A stretch of 64,000 nt of DNA from Achromobacter piechaudii NBRC 102461 (GCF_001571245.1 NZ_BCTK01000005.1:248001-312000), one strand, 5' to 3'. Counted from the first letter of the stretch, positions 26,772-35,136 are shown. Numbers and translations: made by a program. Notes: generated by a model from the sequence alone, not told the origin.

Positions 26772-27506
26772 TCAAAGGGACAGAGTGCCCTGGCTCCGCC
26801 ATTCTCCGTCGACCAGGAACTGCGCGGGCTGGAAGCCGGATTTGTACGACATCTTGCGGCTTTCGGCGATCCAGTAACCCAGGTATAGCCACGGCAGGTT
26901 CAGCGTGCGGCATTGCTCGATCTGCCACAGGATGCTGTAGGTGCCCAGGCTTCCTTCGATATCGGGGTCGTAAAAGGTATAGACCGACGACAAGCCGTCA
27001 TCGAGCACGTCGATGATCGACACCATCATCAGCACGCCTTCGGCGTCGCGAAATTCCACCAGCCGCGTATTTACCCGGCTGGTCAGCAGGAACTGCGCAT
27101 ATTGCGTGCGGCTGTCTTCATCCATGCCGCCGCCGGGGTGCCGACCCTGCTGGTAGCGCGTGTACAGGCGGTAGTGCTCCGGGGACCACGCCAATTCGGC
27201 CACGAACGACTGCAACGATTGATGGTCGCGCCACGCGCGCCGCTGGCTGCGGTTGGGCGCAAAGCCCGCCGTGCCCACGCGCACGGGCACGCAGGCGTGG
27301 CAGTTATCGCAATGGGGACGGTACGTGAACAGGCCGCTCCGGCGGAACCCCTGTTCGACCAATTGGGAATAGGTGCCCGCGTTGATCAGGTGACCGGGCG
27401 CGGCGACCTGCGACCGCGCCTGCCGGCCGGGCAGGTAGCTGCACGGGTAGGGCGCGGTTGCGTAGAACTGCAGCGTGGAGAAGGGGAGTTCTTTGAGCTG
27501 GCTCAT
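26772..27506 (-). CDS. bpt: Aspartate/glutamate leucyltransferase (Bpt, arginyltransferase homologue)
   Basis: Bpt transfers leucine from Leu-tRNA to proteins that begin with Asp or Glu, marking them for ClpS/ClpAP degradation (bacterial N-degron pathway). The 244-residue protein has the N-terminal cysteine-containing region ([15 protein letters not shown]), [24 protein letters not shown] with its CxxC, and the GNAT-like end [12 protein letters not shown] and [20 protein letters not shown]. It lies 68 nt after aat, the other N-degron transferase, which supports the assignment. Confidence 0.94.
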   Translation of the reverse strand: MSQLKELPFSTLQFYATAPYPCSYLPGRQARSQVAAPGHLINAGTYSQLVEQGFRRSGLFTYRPHCDNCHACVPVRVGTAGFAPNRSQRRAWRDHQSLQSFVAELAWSPEHYRLYTRYQQGRHPGGGMDEDSRTQYAQFLLTSRVNTRLVEFRDAEGVLMMVSIIDVLDDGLSSVYTFYDPDIEGSLGTYSILWQIEQCRTLNLPWLYLGYWIAESRKMSYKSGFQPAQFLVDGEWRSQGTLSL

Positions 27507-27574
27507 GAAAGGGTGCGCATCGCGTGGTACGTCCGCGATGGGATGGGTACATATTAACGCTTAAGCAGGCGCTG

Positions 27575-28333
27575 CTATGCAGGGGTCGGATCGGGCAGGG
27601 GCAACAATTTTCCCGTGCTGTCCAGGGTGCCCGGGGCCCAGAAAACAGGAGGCTGCGCCGTGGCCTGGCGCACGTGTTGCAGAAACTGTCCGCGTGGAAT
27701 CGGGCGTGCCCCCAGGCTGGCCAGATGCTGGGTCTGCTGCTGGCAATCGATACGCTGCACGCCATTGGCGGCCAGGTACCTGACCAGATACGCCAGCGCG
27801 ATCTTCGAGGCGTTGGGCACGCGCGTGAACATGGATTCACCGAAGAACATGCGGCCCAGGCTGATGCCGTACAGGCCGCCCGCCAGCTCGCCGTCGATCC
27901 AGGTCTCGATGCTGTGCACGTAACCGGCCCGGTGCCATTCGGCATAAGCCTGCTGCATGGCGCCGGTGATCCACGTGCCGGGCTGTCCGTCACGCGGCGC
28001 GGCGCATTGCCCCATGACGCGCGAAAACACGGTATCCACGCGCACTTGCACGCTCGGTTGCTCGTCCTGTTCCTGGCTGGCGATCTGCCGAAGCAGCTTG
28101 CGCAGCGAATGCGACGGGGAAAAGTCGTCGATGGCCAGCACCATGCGAGGATCCGGGCTCCACCACAGCACGGGCTCGCCTTCCGAATACCAGGGGAAGA
28201 TGCCGTTGGAATAAGCCTGGATCAACCGTTCCATCGACAGGTCGGCGCCAGCCGCGAGCAGGCCGTCGGGTTCCGTCAGCGCGAATTCCGCGGGCGGAAA
28301 CGGAGTGTCGACGGCAAGCCAGGGAAGCTTCAA
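27575..28333 (-). CDS. aat: Leucyl/phenylalanyl-tRNA-protein transferase
   Basis: Aat adds Leu or Phe to proteins with N-terminal Arg or Lys, making them ClpS substrates. It is about 252 residues (234 in E. coli) with the diagnostic [40 protein letters not shown] split by family motifs, [15 protein letters not shown] and [20 protein letters not shown]. The start is taken as TTG at 28333, where TTGA overlaps the nudix stop codon. The in-frame reading further upstream runs back through the nudix gene and is unlikely. Coupled translation with the nudix gene is inferred. It is followed by bpt. Confidence 0.92.
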   Translation of the reverse strand: MKLPWLAVDTPFPPAEFALTEPDGLLAAGADLSMERLIQAYSNGIFPWYSEGEPVLWWSPDPRMVLAIDDFSPSHSLRKLLRQIASQEQDEQPSVQVRVDTVFSRVMGQCAAPRDGQPGTWITGAMQQAYAEWHRAGYVHSIETWIDGELAGGLYGISLGRMFFGESMFTRVPNASKIALAYLVRYLAANGVQRIDCQQQTQHLASLGARPIPRGQFLQHVRQATAQPPVFWAPGTLDSTGKLLPLPDPTPA

Positions 28334-28911
28334 CGGTGCGATTCTAGGGTGTAGTGATGGGGGACGAAAGCGCCTTGGCGGCGGTCGTCGAAGTAGTGGC
28401 GCAACGTCGTGGCCACCGTGCGAAACGCCAGGTCGTCCCACGGAATGTCGGCTTCGTCGTACCAGCGGGCCTCCAGGCTTTCCGGGCCGGGATCCAGTTC
28501 GGGACCCAGCGCCCGGGCCAGATAGAACACGTGCACCTGATCGATCTGCGGCAGGTCGATCATGGTGTAGAGCTCGCCCAGCTCAATGCGCGCGCCGGAT
28601 TCCTCCAGCGTTTCTCGGGCTGCGCCCTGCGCGGTGCTTTCACCGAGTTCCATGAAACCGGCCGGCAGCGTCCAGGTGTTGTAACGCGGCTCGATGGCGC
28701 GGCGGCACAGCAGGATGCGGTTTTCCCAGACGGGCACCGTGCCCACCACCAAACGCGGATTCTGATAGTGGATCGCGCCGCAGTGATCGCAGATGTCGCG
28801 TTCACGGTTGTCGCCTTCCGGCACCCGGCGGGTGATGGGGGTGCCGCATTGGCTGCAGAAAAGCGAACGGCGGGGGGCGGGGAAGTATTCGATGGACGGT
28901 TTCGCGGTCAT
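28330..28911 (-). CDS. Nudix hydrolase with N-terminal zinc ribbon
   Basis: This is a 193-residue pyrophosphohydrolase. A zinc ribbon lies near residues 19-44 ([12 protein letters not shown] ... [10 protein letters not shown]). The complete Nudix box [22 protein letters not shown] lies near residues 88-109, matching G-x5-E-x7-REUxEExGU. The ribbon plus Nudix layout resembles NADH pyrophosphatase NudC and the ADP-ribose group, but the NudC SQPWPFPxS signature is not seen, so the substrate is open. It overlaps aat by four bases and begins the aat-bpt-pyrD transcription unit. Confidence 0.88.
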   Translation of the reverse strand: MTAKPSIEYFPAPRRSLFCSQCGTPITRRVPEGDNRERDICDHCGAIHYQNPRLVVGTVPVWENRILLCRRAIEPRYNTWTLPAGFMELGESTAQGAARETLEESGARIELGELYTMIDLPQIDQVHVFYLARALGPELDPGPESLEARWYDEADIPWDDLAFRTVATTLRHYFDDRRQGAFVPHHYTLESHR

Positions 28912-28921
28912 GGGTAGGATT

Positions 28922-29842
28922 CTAACGGCTGTCGCGGGCCCTGGCGCGTCCGGCAGACGCACCGCCGAACCGTTCCTCAAGGTGCTCGACGAAGGACCGC
29001 ACCTTGGGCGACAGGAAGCGGCGATGCGGATAGATGGCGTACATGGAGATGGGCGTGTGCGCGTAGTCGGCCAGCAGGGCCACCAGCCGCCCCGCCCGGA
29101 TGTCGTCGCCGACCAGGAATTCGGGTTGCAGGATGACGCCGTGGCCGGCCAGGGCCGCCGTGCGCAGCACGTCGCCGTTATTGGCTCGCAGCGCGGCGTT
29201 CACGCGCACCAGATGCGTCACGCCGTCCTTCTCGAAATGCCATTCGTTGCCCGTGCTGGCATAGGAATAGTGCAGGCACCGGTGCTGTTTCAGGTCTTCG
29301 GGCGTGGCTGGCGTTCCATGCTGCTGGAGATAAGCCGGCGCGGCGCACACCAGCAACTGCTGGGGCGCCAGCGGTCGCGCCACCAGCGACGAATCCTGTA
29401 GCGGGCCGATGCGCACCGCCACGTCGTACCCGTCTTCCACCAAGTCCACCACGCGGTCGTTCAGGTCCAGGTCGATGATGACGTCCGGATAGCGTTGCAG
29501 GTATTCGGCGATGGCCGGGCCCAGGTGCAGGATGCCGAACGACACCGGCGCGCTGACCCGCAGCCGGCCGCTGGGGCGCTGGCCTTCCGCCTGTAGCGAC
29601 AGTTCCAGGTCGGCCACTTCGGCCAGGATGGGACGGACGCGCTCATAGAAGGCTCGCCCGGCGTCGGTCATGCTGAGTTTGCGCGTGGTGCGATTCAGCA
29701 GACGCACGCCGTACTTCTGTTCCAGGTAGGCGATCTGCCGCGTCACCACGGAACGCGCCTGGCCCATCTTGTCGGCGGCGGCCGCGAAAGATCCCAGTTC
29801 GACGACCTTGGCGTAGGTCTGCATGGCGGTGTGAGTGTCCAA
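28922..29842 (-). CDS. LysR-family transcriptional regulator
   Basis: This is a LysR-type regulator of about 306 residues. The N-terminal helix-turn-helix is AMQTYAKVVELGSFAAAADKMGQARSVVTRQIAYLEQ and the following wing is RLLNRTTRKLSMTDAG. A type 2 periplasmic-binding-like effector domain follows. The start is set at TTG 29842 (MDTHTAMQTYAKVVE, the usual LysR beginning, behind AGGA). An ATG eight codons earlier would put the palindromic operator inside the coding region. The gene is divergent from doxX, its probable target. Confidence 0.88.
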   Translation of the reverse strand: MDTHTAMQTYAKVVELGSFAAAADKMGQARSVVTRQIAYLEQKYGVRLLNRTTRKLSMTDAGRAFYERVRPILAEVADLELSLQAEGQRPSGRLRVSAPVSFGILHLGPAIAEYLQRYPDVIIDLDLNDRVVDLVEDGYDVAVRIGPLQDSSLVARPLAPQQLLVCAAPAYLQQHGTPATPEDLKQHRCLHYSYASTGNEWHFEKDGVTHLVRVNAALRANNGDVLRTAALAGHGVILQPEFLVGDDIRAGRLVALLADYAHTPISMYAIYPHRRFLSPKVRSFVEHLEERFGGASAGRARARDSR

Positions 29843-29844
29843 AG

Positions 29845-29867
29845 ATTGTTTCCTATCGGGGAACAAT
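29845..29867. promoter_or_regulatory. LysR-type operator palindrome
   Basis: ATTGTT-N11-AACAAT, extended to ATTGTTTCC/GGGAACAAT, is a T-N11-A LysR box sitting immediately upstream of the regulator start and between it and doxX. Autoregulation and control of doxX are inferred. Confidence 0.6.
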
Positions 29868-29973
29868 AATTTGCAATTCTGCCTATTTATCTTTGTTTTT
29901 GGAATCGCAAGAATAGCGGCCTTGAAGCGTCGTCCCGTCTTGGGCGATTCGCGCTACCCCAAAAGGAATTGCA

Positions 29974-30375
29974 ATGATCGATAACCGTACCGCGCCCTAC
30001 GCCGCCCTGTTGCTGCGCGTGGCGCTGGGCGTGATGTTTCTGGCCCATGGTCTGACCAAGCTGCTGGTCTTCACGCTGCCCGGCACCGCACAGTTTTTCG
30101 CCAAGATCGGCTTCGCCGGCTGGCTGGCCTATCCCGTCACGTTCTTTGAAGTCGGCGCGGGCGTGTTGCTGATCCTGGGCGTCGTGCCGCGCTGGGTGGC
30201 GGCCATCGCCGTGGTCCAGCTGTTCGTGGCTTCGACGGTGCACTTTGGTAATGGCTGGGGTTTCGGCAACGCCGGTGGCGGTTGGGAATATCCCATCTTC
30301 CTGACCGTGGCGGCCGCCGTGCTGATGCTGCTGGGCGATGGCAAGTTCGCCCTGGTCAAGAGCGGTCGCGGCTAA
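29974..30375 (+). CDS. DoxX-family membrane protein
   Basis: This is a 133-residue inner-membrane protein with four hydrophobic helices. The DoxX pattern is ALLLRVALGVMFLAHGLTKLL, FAGWLAYPVTFFEVGAGVLLILG, VVQLFVASTVHFGNGW and a final helix. Bacterial DoxX-like proteins (YphA, YqjF) are linked to thiol or oxidative stress and are often transcribed divergently from a LysR regulator, as here. ATG 29974 follows AAAAGGAA. The reaction, if any, is unknown. Confidence 0.88.
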   Translation: MIDNRTAPYAALLLRVALGVMFLAHGLTKLLVFTLPGTAQFFAKIGFAGWLAYPVTFFEVGAGVLLILGVVPRWVAAIAVVQLFVASTVHFGNGWGFGNAGGGWEYPIFLTVAAAVLMLLGDGKFALVKSGRG

Positions 30376-30391
30376 GGCAGCGACGTATCCG

Positions 30392-30982
30392 CTAACCCGC
30401 AGGGCTCGGGTCAAAGCCCAGGCGCCGCGCCACATCCTGCCGCGCTATCGCGCGTAGCGGCGCGGCGGCGTAGACGCCCGGCCATGACAGCGGTATCTCG
30501 GCATCTGGCGCCAGGTCGGCCAGGGCATCCAGGGCCGGCGCGCCGTCCGCCGTCGACAGTTTTTCCAGCAGGGCGGGCAGGTCGCGGTCCAGCACCAGGC
30601 CGGCGCCGGCCGGCGTGGACGCATACAGTTGGCCCGCGTCGTCCAGCCACCAGCCGCGGACGGCGGCCACCGGCGCATCGGTATGCGTGCGCAGGCCGCT
30701 GTTGTCGTCGCTCAATCGCAGCACGAACGGCGCACCGTCCAGCCGCACGAACACCCGCTGCGGTCCGTTCTGGAAAAACCAGCGGCCCGCTTCGTCGTGT
30801 TCATAATTGCGATTGATGAATTCCAGGATCTGGGCATTGGTGATGGACTCGCCGGCACCGCCTTGCGCGGCCTGACCTTGCGGATGCAGGCGCCAGCGCC
30901 CGCGCCCGTCCAGCGATAGCCAGCCGTAGACCGCCGGCACATTGGGCCAGCGCGCGATGGCGTCCTTCACCGATTGATCCAT
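30392..30982 (-). CDS. Conserved DUF2946-type protein of unknown function
   Basis: This is a 196-residue soluble protein. It begins MDQSVKDAIARWPNVPAVYG followed by WLSLDGRGRWRL, and continues with ITNAQILEFINRNYEHDEAGRWFFQNGPQRVFVRL. I recognise the pattern from proteobacterial proteins of unknown function often labelled DUF2946 family, but am not certain of the number. No catalytic motif, signal peptide or membrane helix is seen. It is followed on the same strand, two nt away from its upstream neighbour, by nothing recognisable; the pair with 30985-31302 may be one transcript. Confidence 0.7.
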   Translation of the reverse strand: MDQSVKDAIARWPNVPAVYGWLSLDGRGRWRLHPQGQAAQGGAGESITNAQILEFINRNYEHDEAGRWFFQNGPQRVFVRLDGAPFVLRLSDDNSGLRTHTDAPVAAVRGWWLDDAGQLYASTPAGAGLVLDRDLPALLEKLSTADGAPALDALADLAPDAEIPLSWPGVYAAAPLRAIARQDVARRLGFDPSPAG

Positions 30983-30984
30983 GG

Positions 30985-31302
30985 TCAGGGCCGGATGATG
31001 ATGGAAGGCGGCGTGATGACGATGGCGGGCGCGGCCATCGGCACAACAACCTGCGGCTGCGCGTAGTAGCCCTGGCGATAGTCATCGCGGCACTTGCGCT
31101 TTTCCTGGTATTCGCCGTTGCGCTTCCATTTGCGCTCGACCTTGCACGCGCCATCCCAATACTTTTCCTTGTATTCGCGGCCATGCCGATGATGATGACG
31201 ATCGGAGTCGGCCTCGGCCGCCATCGGCGCCAACGCCAGCATCGCGGCGGTAGACAGGGCAAGCATGGGCGAGCGGGTACGAGAATTCAGAATGCTTTGC
31301 AT
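30985..31302 (-). CDS. Small exported His/Arg/Tyr-rich protein
   Basis: The 105-residue precursor has a signal peptide (MLALSTAAMLALAPMAAEA, cleavage near residue 31). The mature domain starts DSDRHHHRHGREYKEKYWDG, with two conserved-looking cysteines (GACKVERKW and KRKCRDD) that may form a disulfide. It ends in a hydrophobic, Pro- and Val-rich tail (VVVPMAAPAIVITPPSIIIRP). The function is unknown; it resembles small periplasmic stress proteins of Burkholderiales. Its stop is two nt upstream of the next gene, suggesting an operon. Confidence 0.7.
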   Translation of the reverse strand: MQSILNSRTRSPMLALSTAAMLALAPMAAEADSDRHHHRHGREYKEKYWDGACKVERKWKRNGEYQEKRKCRDDYRQGYYAQPQVVVPMAAPAIVITPPSIIIRP

Positions 31303-31402
31303 AGTATCGACGTCAGTGGAAACGGCGTCACCATAGCAATCATTCGATTGTCAGCGCGTAGGGATGCGTAACGAGATGCTGGGGGAGGGGGGGGAAAGAT
31401 GC

Positions 31403-31476
31403 TGGAGGCGCAAGCCGGAATCGAACCGACGTACACGGATTTGCAATCCGCTGCATAACCACTCTGCCATTGCGCC
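31403..31476 (-). tRNA. tRNA-Cys (anticodon GCA)
   Basis: Read on the minus strand, GGCGCAA pairs with TTGCGCC in the acceptor stem. The anticodon loop is TTGCAAA (GCA), the T arm has GGTTCGATTCC, and CCA is encoded. In related genomes tRNA-Cys follows tRNA-Gly; here only the 3' tip of tRNA-Gly precedes it. Confidence 0.96.
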
Positions 31477-31531
31477 AGCACTTGCAAGAAAAAAGGAAGC
31501 GCGGTGTTGGCCGTTGCTTCCCTTTTGAATT

Positions 31532-31549
31532 TGGAGCGGGAGACGAGTC
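31532..31549 (-). repeat. ICE attachment site: 18-bp copy of the tRNA-Gly(GCC) 3' end
   Basis: On the minus strand the 18 bases read GACTCGTCTCCCGCTCCA, identical to the expected 3' end of betaproteobacterial tRNA-Gly(GCC) including CCA. Homology to a tRNA stops abruptly beyond 31549. Elements of the ICEclc/PAGI-2 family insert at exactly this 18-bp site, regenerate the tRNA at the integrase end and leave this lone repeat at the other end. It marks the chromosome/ICE junction. Confidence 0.85.
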
Positions 31550-31936
31550 ATGCACTAGAGCGCTAAGTCTCTGTTTCCCAATCACTTTCTCCACTGTGGT
31601 GATCAGCGAAGAACTCAATTATAGCCTTGTTTTTCGCCCTCGGCAACAAAGTTCATCCAACCACTTCCACCAGCGTCCAAGGATGATCCATCCACCCGTC
31701 GTTACGCCTGATGCGTCCAGCTGCTGAGCGGGTTCGCTATCGAACTCCAACTTGCGACGATCATGACTTGCGCTCGCTCCGCAGGCAGCGCGGGGTGGTG
31801 TCGCGTGGACTACCTGGCACCTGGACGGCTGTAGGACACAACCGCCGGCATCGGAACACCGCAAGTACTCATCTTTACATCGCTGCGGCTAACTTCGCCG
31901 GAGCGCAACGCGGCGCCAGTGTAGTGGCAGCCAGCC
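31550..31936. other. ICE terminal region without a recognised gene
   Basis: 387 nt directly inside the attachment site. A short minus-strand frame (31619-31864) has no ribosome-binding site or motif. The region is less GC-rich than the chromosome, as expected for an ICE end; recombinase or excision-factor sites could lie here but none was identified. Confidence 0.3.
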
Positions 31937-32437
31937 TCAACGAAGGCGTGCAGCAATCCGGTTCATCTGCTCGATCTCCGCGCGCTGGCCATCGGAAATC
32001 GCTTGGCATAGGTTGACGAGTTCCGGATCTGAGAGCTGCGCCTCGCGGCACATGAGGATCGCTCCCGAATGGTGCGGGACCATAGACGCGATGAACTGTC
32101 GATCGCCGATTCCGGTTTGAGCACGGGTAGCGGCAAAAGAACCGAGTGTGAGAACGGCAAACAAGCCGTACAGCACGAGATTGAGCCGCCGGTTTGGAAA
32201 CATGCCGGGCATTGTCGCTAGCATGAAGATGCCCATTGGCGCCCACATAGTGACCGCCATGTAGAGCATGTTGAGATTGTTTCTGAAGTCCCTGGCGCCG
32301 TCGATCATGCTGAACATTACGAAGTACATGACGACGAGGCCCAACACCATGTTCACCCAGAACTTGGCGTATGGTCGGCCGTGCTTACCCATCTGACCGG
32401 ATGTGTGATGTTGATGTTCATGGGAATGTTCAGCCAT
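31937..32437 (-). CDS. DUF305 membrane protein, probable metal-related cargo
   Basis: This is a 166-residue protein with a histidine-rich N-terminus (MAEHSHEHQHHTSGQ), three hydrophobic helices, and a C-terminal DUF305 domain carrying the hallmark RQFIASMVPHHSGAILMCREA. DUF305 proteins often accompany copper and silver resistance genes, and the two histidines of the MVPHH motif are thought to bind metal. The start follows AGGAGACGGAG. No other copper genes are next to it. It is the outermost gene of the ICE at this end. Confidence 0.82.
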   Translation of the reverse strand: MAEHSHEHQHHTSGQMGKHGRPYAKFWVNMVLGLVVMYFVMFSMIDGARDFRNNLNMLYMAVTMWAPMGIFMLATMPGMFPNRRLNLVLYGLFAVLTLGSFAATRAQTGIGDRQFIASMVPHHSGAILMCREAQLSDPELVNLCQAISDGQRAEIEQMNRIAARLR

Positions 32438-32887
32438 CTCCGTCTCCTATGTGCTGGGGCAACCTGGCAGGGTCACTGGTACTGCGGCAGATACTTTGTC
32501 GATATATCAGCATGTGGAGCGATGCATCACTAACCGCTGATTTCCAGTCCCCAACTGGACGTAGGGGCGTCGAACGCTTCAACTCGCTGGTCTTGAACCG
32601 TCTGGATATCAGACCATACCAAATCGGTCTTGATGGGCTTTGCGCCACCTATGACGCTGGTACCGTGAGCGCCAATATCGAGCTTGCGTCCTCATCGCTC
32701 GATGGGCCGGCAACTGATCGATTCTTGCATATCAAGCAAGACAAGGCCACCTGCGGCGGACGCCAATGGCCTCCTCCGCCTTCGCTTAGGGCATCGCCTC
32801 AAGCGTCCGTCGCAGGCCATAACGACACAACAGCCCTTGGGCAAGAAAGGAGCCGGTGATGTAGCGCACCCGAAAGGAGACGAAGAC
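32438..32887. other. Region between DUF305 gene and first rightward ICE gene
   Basis: 450 nt with no supported gene; small frames on both strands lack ribosome-binding sites. GTCGATATATCAGCATG near 32490 is AT-rich and could hold a promoter for the divergent genes. Confidence 0.25.
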
Positions 32888-33634
32888 ATGCACAAGGACA
32901 TTTCAACATCAAAGGTGTTCTATCGTCCCATCGAGGCGGCCATCCGATGGGCTGGGTTGCTGCGGTATCTCCCGATGATCCTGGCCACGATCGCGTCACC
33001 GCGTGTCCTGCCTCGGTCGCTGAACTGCCCTCGATGGAATGAGTGCCGGCTGCACTCGGAACGTATCTATGACGGCATCCTCAACGGAGAGCTGCCCTAC
33101 GGCAAGAACGGGATCACGCTCAATGATCCGAACCTGCTCAATTCTCTGGATCTGACTGTTCGCCATGTCGATCTAAAACGCTGGATGCGCACCCACTATC
33201 CCGAGCACCGGCCAGGATTTCTGTTCAGCCGTGGCGAACGCATGGCGCATCCTTTCATCACCATGGAAACAGGACAGGCGATCCTCGTGGAGCGGCTGGC
33301 CCTTCAGGCCGCGCTTGAACAAGCCCGACGTGAGATGCGAGAACTGCAGGAGCAGCACGACACGCTACTCAAGCAATCCTCGGTGCTGTTGGCATCCAAG
33401 CAATGCGAGATCAGCGAACGGGCGGAAACGACCTATCTCAACATCATTGGAGGGATGTTGACGCTGATGCTGAGCCAGTCGCCTTCAGGCGTGCCCTATT
33501 CCAGCTTCAAAACGCAGGAGGCCCTTGTCTCTGCATTGGTCGCCCACTACGGCGGCACCATGGGCATCACTGAGCGCACCTTAAACGGAAAGTTCGCCAA
33601 CGCTAAGAGGTACGTTCGTAGCGCAAGCGCATGA
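32888..33634 (+). CDS. ICE-end protein of unknown function with a coiled coil
   Basis: This is a 248-residue soluble protein starting at ATG 32888 behind AAAGGAG. Visible parts are an N-terminal region with YRPIEAAIRWAGLLRYLP, a middle with LNDPNLLNSLDLTVRHVDLKRW, and a heptad-like coiled coil near residues 135-185 (LERLALQAALEQARREMREL). A C-terminal part has ETTYLNIIGGMLTLMLSQ and TLNGKFANAKRYV. I have seen similar proteins at the ParA end of PAGI-2/ICEclc elements, but cannot name a function. The N-terminal and C-terminal arrangement could fit a DNA-binding regulator of transfer; this is speculative. Confidence 0.7.
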   Translation: MHKDISTSKVFYRPIEAAIRWAGLLRYLPMILATIASPRVLPRSLNCPRWNECRLHSERIYDGILNGELPYGKNGITLNDPNLLNSLDLTVRHVDLKRWMRTHYPEHRPGFLFSRGERMAHPFITMETGQAILVERLALQAALEQARREMRELQEQHDTLLKQSSVLLASKQCEISERAETTYLNIIGGMLTLMLSQSPSGVPYSSFKTQEALVSALVAHYGGTMGITERTLNGKFANAKRYVRSASA

Positions 33635-33652
33635 GGTTATCCAGCTTGTATG

Positions 33653-33681
33653 TGCAATCGCGGAGATTGCATTTGCAATGT
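33653..33681. promoter_or_regulatory. TGCAATC palindrome and repeat upstream of the AlpA-type gene
   Basis: TGCAATC-N5-GATTGCA (33653-33671) is followed by TTTGCAATG, giving three TGCAAT half-sites about 80-100 nt before the start. A candidate operator for control of the AlpA/ParA operon. Confidence 0.4.
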
Positions 33682-33752
33682 CTTTCCGCAGCCAGGTCTA
33701 TTGAATAGAGGTCACGCCAACAAACGCCGCCGAGCGTTCAGGAGTGACCGCC

Positions 33753-33965
33753 ATGTCGCAGACCCCTGTACTCCCGCCGAACGAGCGCCGCATCCTGCGG
33801 CTCGATGAAGTCGAAGCGAAGTCCGGCTTCAAACGCGCCCACATCTACAACCTGATGAAGAAGCGCCAGTTCCCTCAGGCGCTGCGCCTGGGCGTGCGCG
33901 CTGTCGGCTGGGATTCGATCGAAATCGACCAGTGGATCGCCGAGCGCCTCAACCACCGGACCTGA
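33753..33965 (+). CDS. AlpA-family DNA-binding regulator
   Basis: The 70-residue protein is essentially one MerR/excisionase-like winged helix: RILRLDEVEAKSGFKRAHIYNLMKKRQFPQ, then LGVRAVGWDSIEIDQWIAERL. AlpA proteins act as excision factors or transcriptional activators in mobile elements. Here it precedes parA, the usual order at this end of ICEclc/PAGI-2 elements. ATG 33753 is chosen behind CAGGAG; a GTG three codons upstream is possible. Confidence 0.88.
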   Translation: MSQTPVLPPNERRILRLDEVEAKSGFKRAHIYNLMKKRQFPQALRLGVRAVGWDSIEIDQWIAERLNHRT

Positions 33966-34007
33966 CCCGCTCTCCCGCGGACTTCCCATTCCCAGCCGGA
34001 GAGCGCC

Positions 34008-34883
34008 ATGCAGGTCGTGTCCATCATTTCAACGAAGGGCGGCGTCGGCAAGACCACGACGGCCGCCAACCTGGGCGGGCTCGCCGCGGACGCGGGCCTG
34101 CGCGTGCTGCTGCTCGATCTCGACGTGCAGCCCACCTTGTCCTCCTACTACGAACTGACCCAGCGCGCGCCGGGCGGCATCTATGAGCTGTTGGCCTTCA
34201 ACGAGCGCGACCTTGGCCAGCTCGTGTCCCGCACGATCATCGCGGGCCTGGACCTGGTGCTGTCCGACGACCACCGGGGCGAGCTGAACACGTTGTTGCT
34301 GCATGCGCCGGATGGCCGCCTGCGGTTGCGGCATCTGCTGCCAGCACTTGCTCCCCTCTACGACCTGGTGCTGATCGACACCCAGGGCGCGCGTTCCGTG
34401 CTGCTGGAGATGGCGGTGCTCGCCTCCGATCTCGCGCTGTCGCCCGTCACGCCGGAGATCCTCGCGGCACGCGAGCTGCGGCGCGGCACCATGCAGTTGC
34501 TCGAAGACATTGCGCCGTACCGGCACCTGGGCATCGAACCGCCGCCGCTGCACTTGCTCATCAACCGCGTCCACCCGGTGTCCGCCAACGCACGGCTGAT
34601 CCAGCAGGCCTTGCGCGACCTGTTCCAGGACAGCGCCGGCATCCGCGTGCTCGCCACCGACGTGCCGGCCATAGAAGCGTATCCACGTGCCGCAACGCGC
34701 GGCCTGCCGGTGCATCGGGTCGAGCACCGCCAGCCGCCCGGCAGAGTCGCCCCTGCCGCGCTCGACACGATGCGCGCGCTCGCCAGCGAGTTGTTCCCGC
34801 AATGGCAGGACCGACTGGCTCAAGTATCCGGCCGCCCGCAGCGACCTCTTGATCCTGGGAGGCCCCATGGCGAACGCACATGA
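34008..34883 (+). CDS. parA: ParA/Soj-family partition ATPase
   Basis: ParA is a P-loop ATPase that, with ParB, stabilises the excised or replicating form of the ICE. The 291-residue protein has the deviant Walker A KGGVGKTTTAANLGGLA (residues about 9-25), LLDLDVQPTLSSYY, and the Walker B-like LVLIDTQGARS with NRVHPVSANARL later. It follows alpA by 42 nt and overlaps the next small gene by 17 nt, so the group is one operon. Confidence 0.93.
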   Translation: MQVVSIISTKGGVGKTTTAANLGGLAADAGLRVLLLDLDVQPTLSSYYELTQRAPGGIYELLAFNERDLGQLVSRTIIAGLDLVLSDDHRGELNTLLLHAPDGRLRLRHLLPALAPLYDLVLIDTQGARSVLLEMAVLASDLALSPVTPEILAARELRRGTMQLLEDIAPYRHLGIEPPPLHLLINRVHPVSANARLIQQALRDLFQDSAGIRVLATDVPAIEAYPRAATRGLPVHRVEHRQPPGRVAPAALDTMRALASELFPQWQDRLAQVSGRPQRPLDPGRPHGERT

Positions 34884-35136
34884 GCTGGCCCGCGGCCACA
34901 AGCGGCTGCGCGCCCTGATCGAGTTCGCGGTCGGTGAGGGCTGGCACGTCAAGCGCACGCCGGGCGGGCACCTCAAGTTCACCAAGGCCGGCTGCGCGGC
35001 GATCTACACGAGTTCGACAGCGAGTGACCACCGGGCCGAATTGAACGCCCGTGCGCAGATCCGCCGCGCCGAGCGAGAGGCCCGCATGGCGCCGGCCGGC
35101 GGTCGTGGGGACTGCGAGGGGTGCGGCCATGGCTGA
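34867..35136 (+). CDS. Small HicA-like protein between parA and parB
   Basis: The 89-residue product overlaps parA by 17 nt and parB by 8 nt. Its core, LIEFAVGEGWHVKRTPGGHLKFTKAGCAAI, resembles the dsRNA-binding-like HicA/YcfA fold (G-W-x-x-x-R-x-x-G-x-H-x-x-F), including the His that is catalytic in HicA toxins. A basic tail (ARAQIRRAEREARM) follows. No HicB-like antitoxin is adjacent. It may be an RNA- or DNA-binding accessory of the partition operon rather than a toxin. Confidence 0.75.
   Translation: MANAHELARGHKRLRALIEFAVGEGWHVKRTPGGHLKFTKAGCAAIYTSSTASDHRAELNARAQIRRAEREARMAPAGGRGDCEGCGHG

Noticed and set aside
31619-31864. 81-codon minus-strand frame at the ICE end
   Set aside because: No ribosome-binding site, no motif, biased composition; insufficient support.
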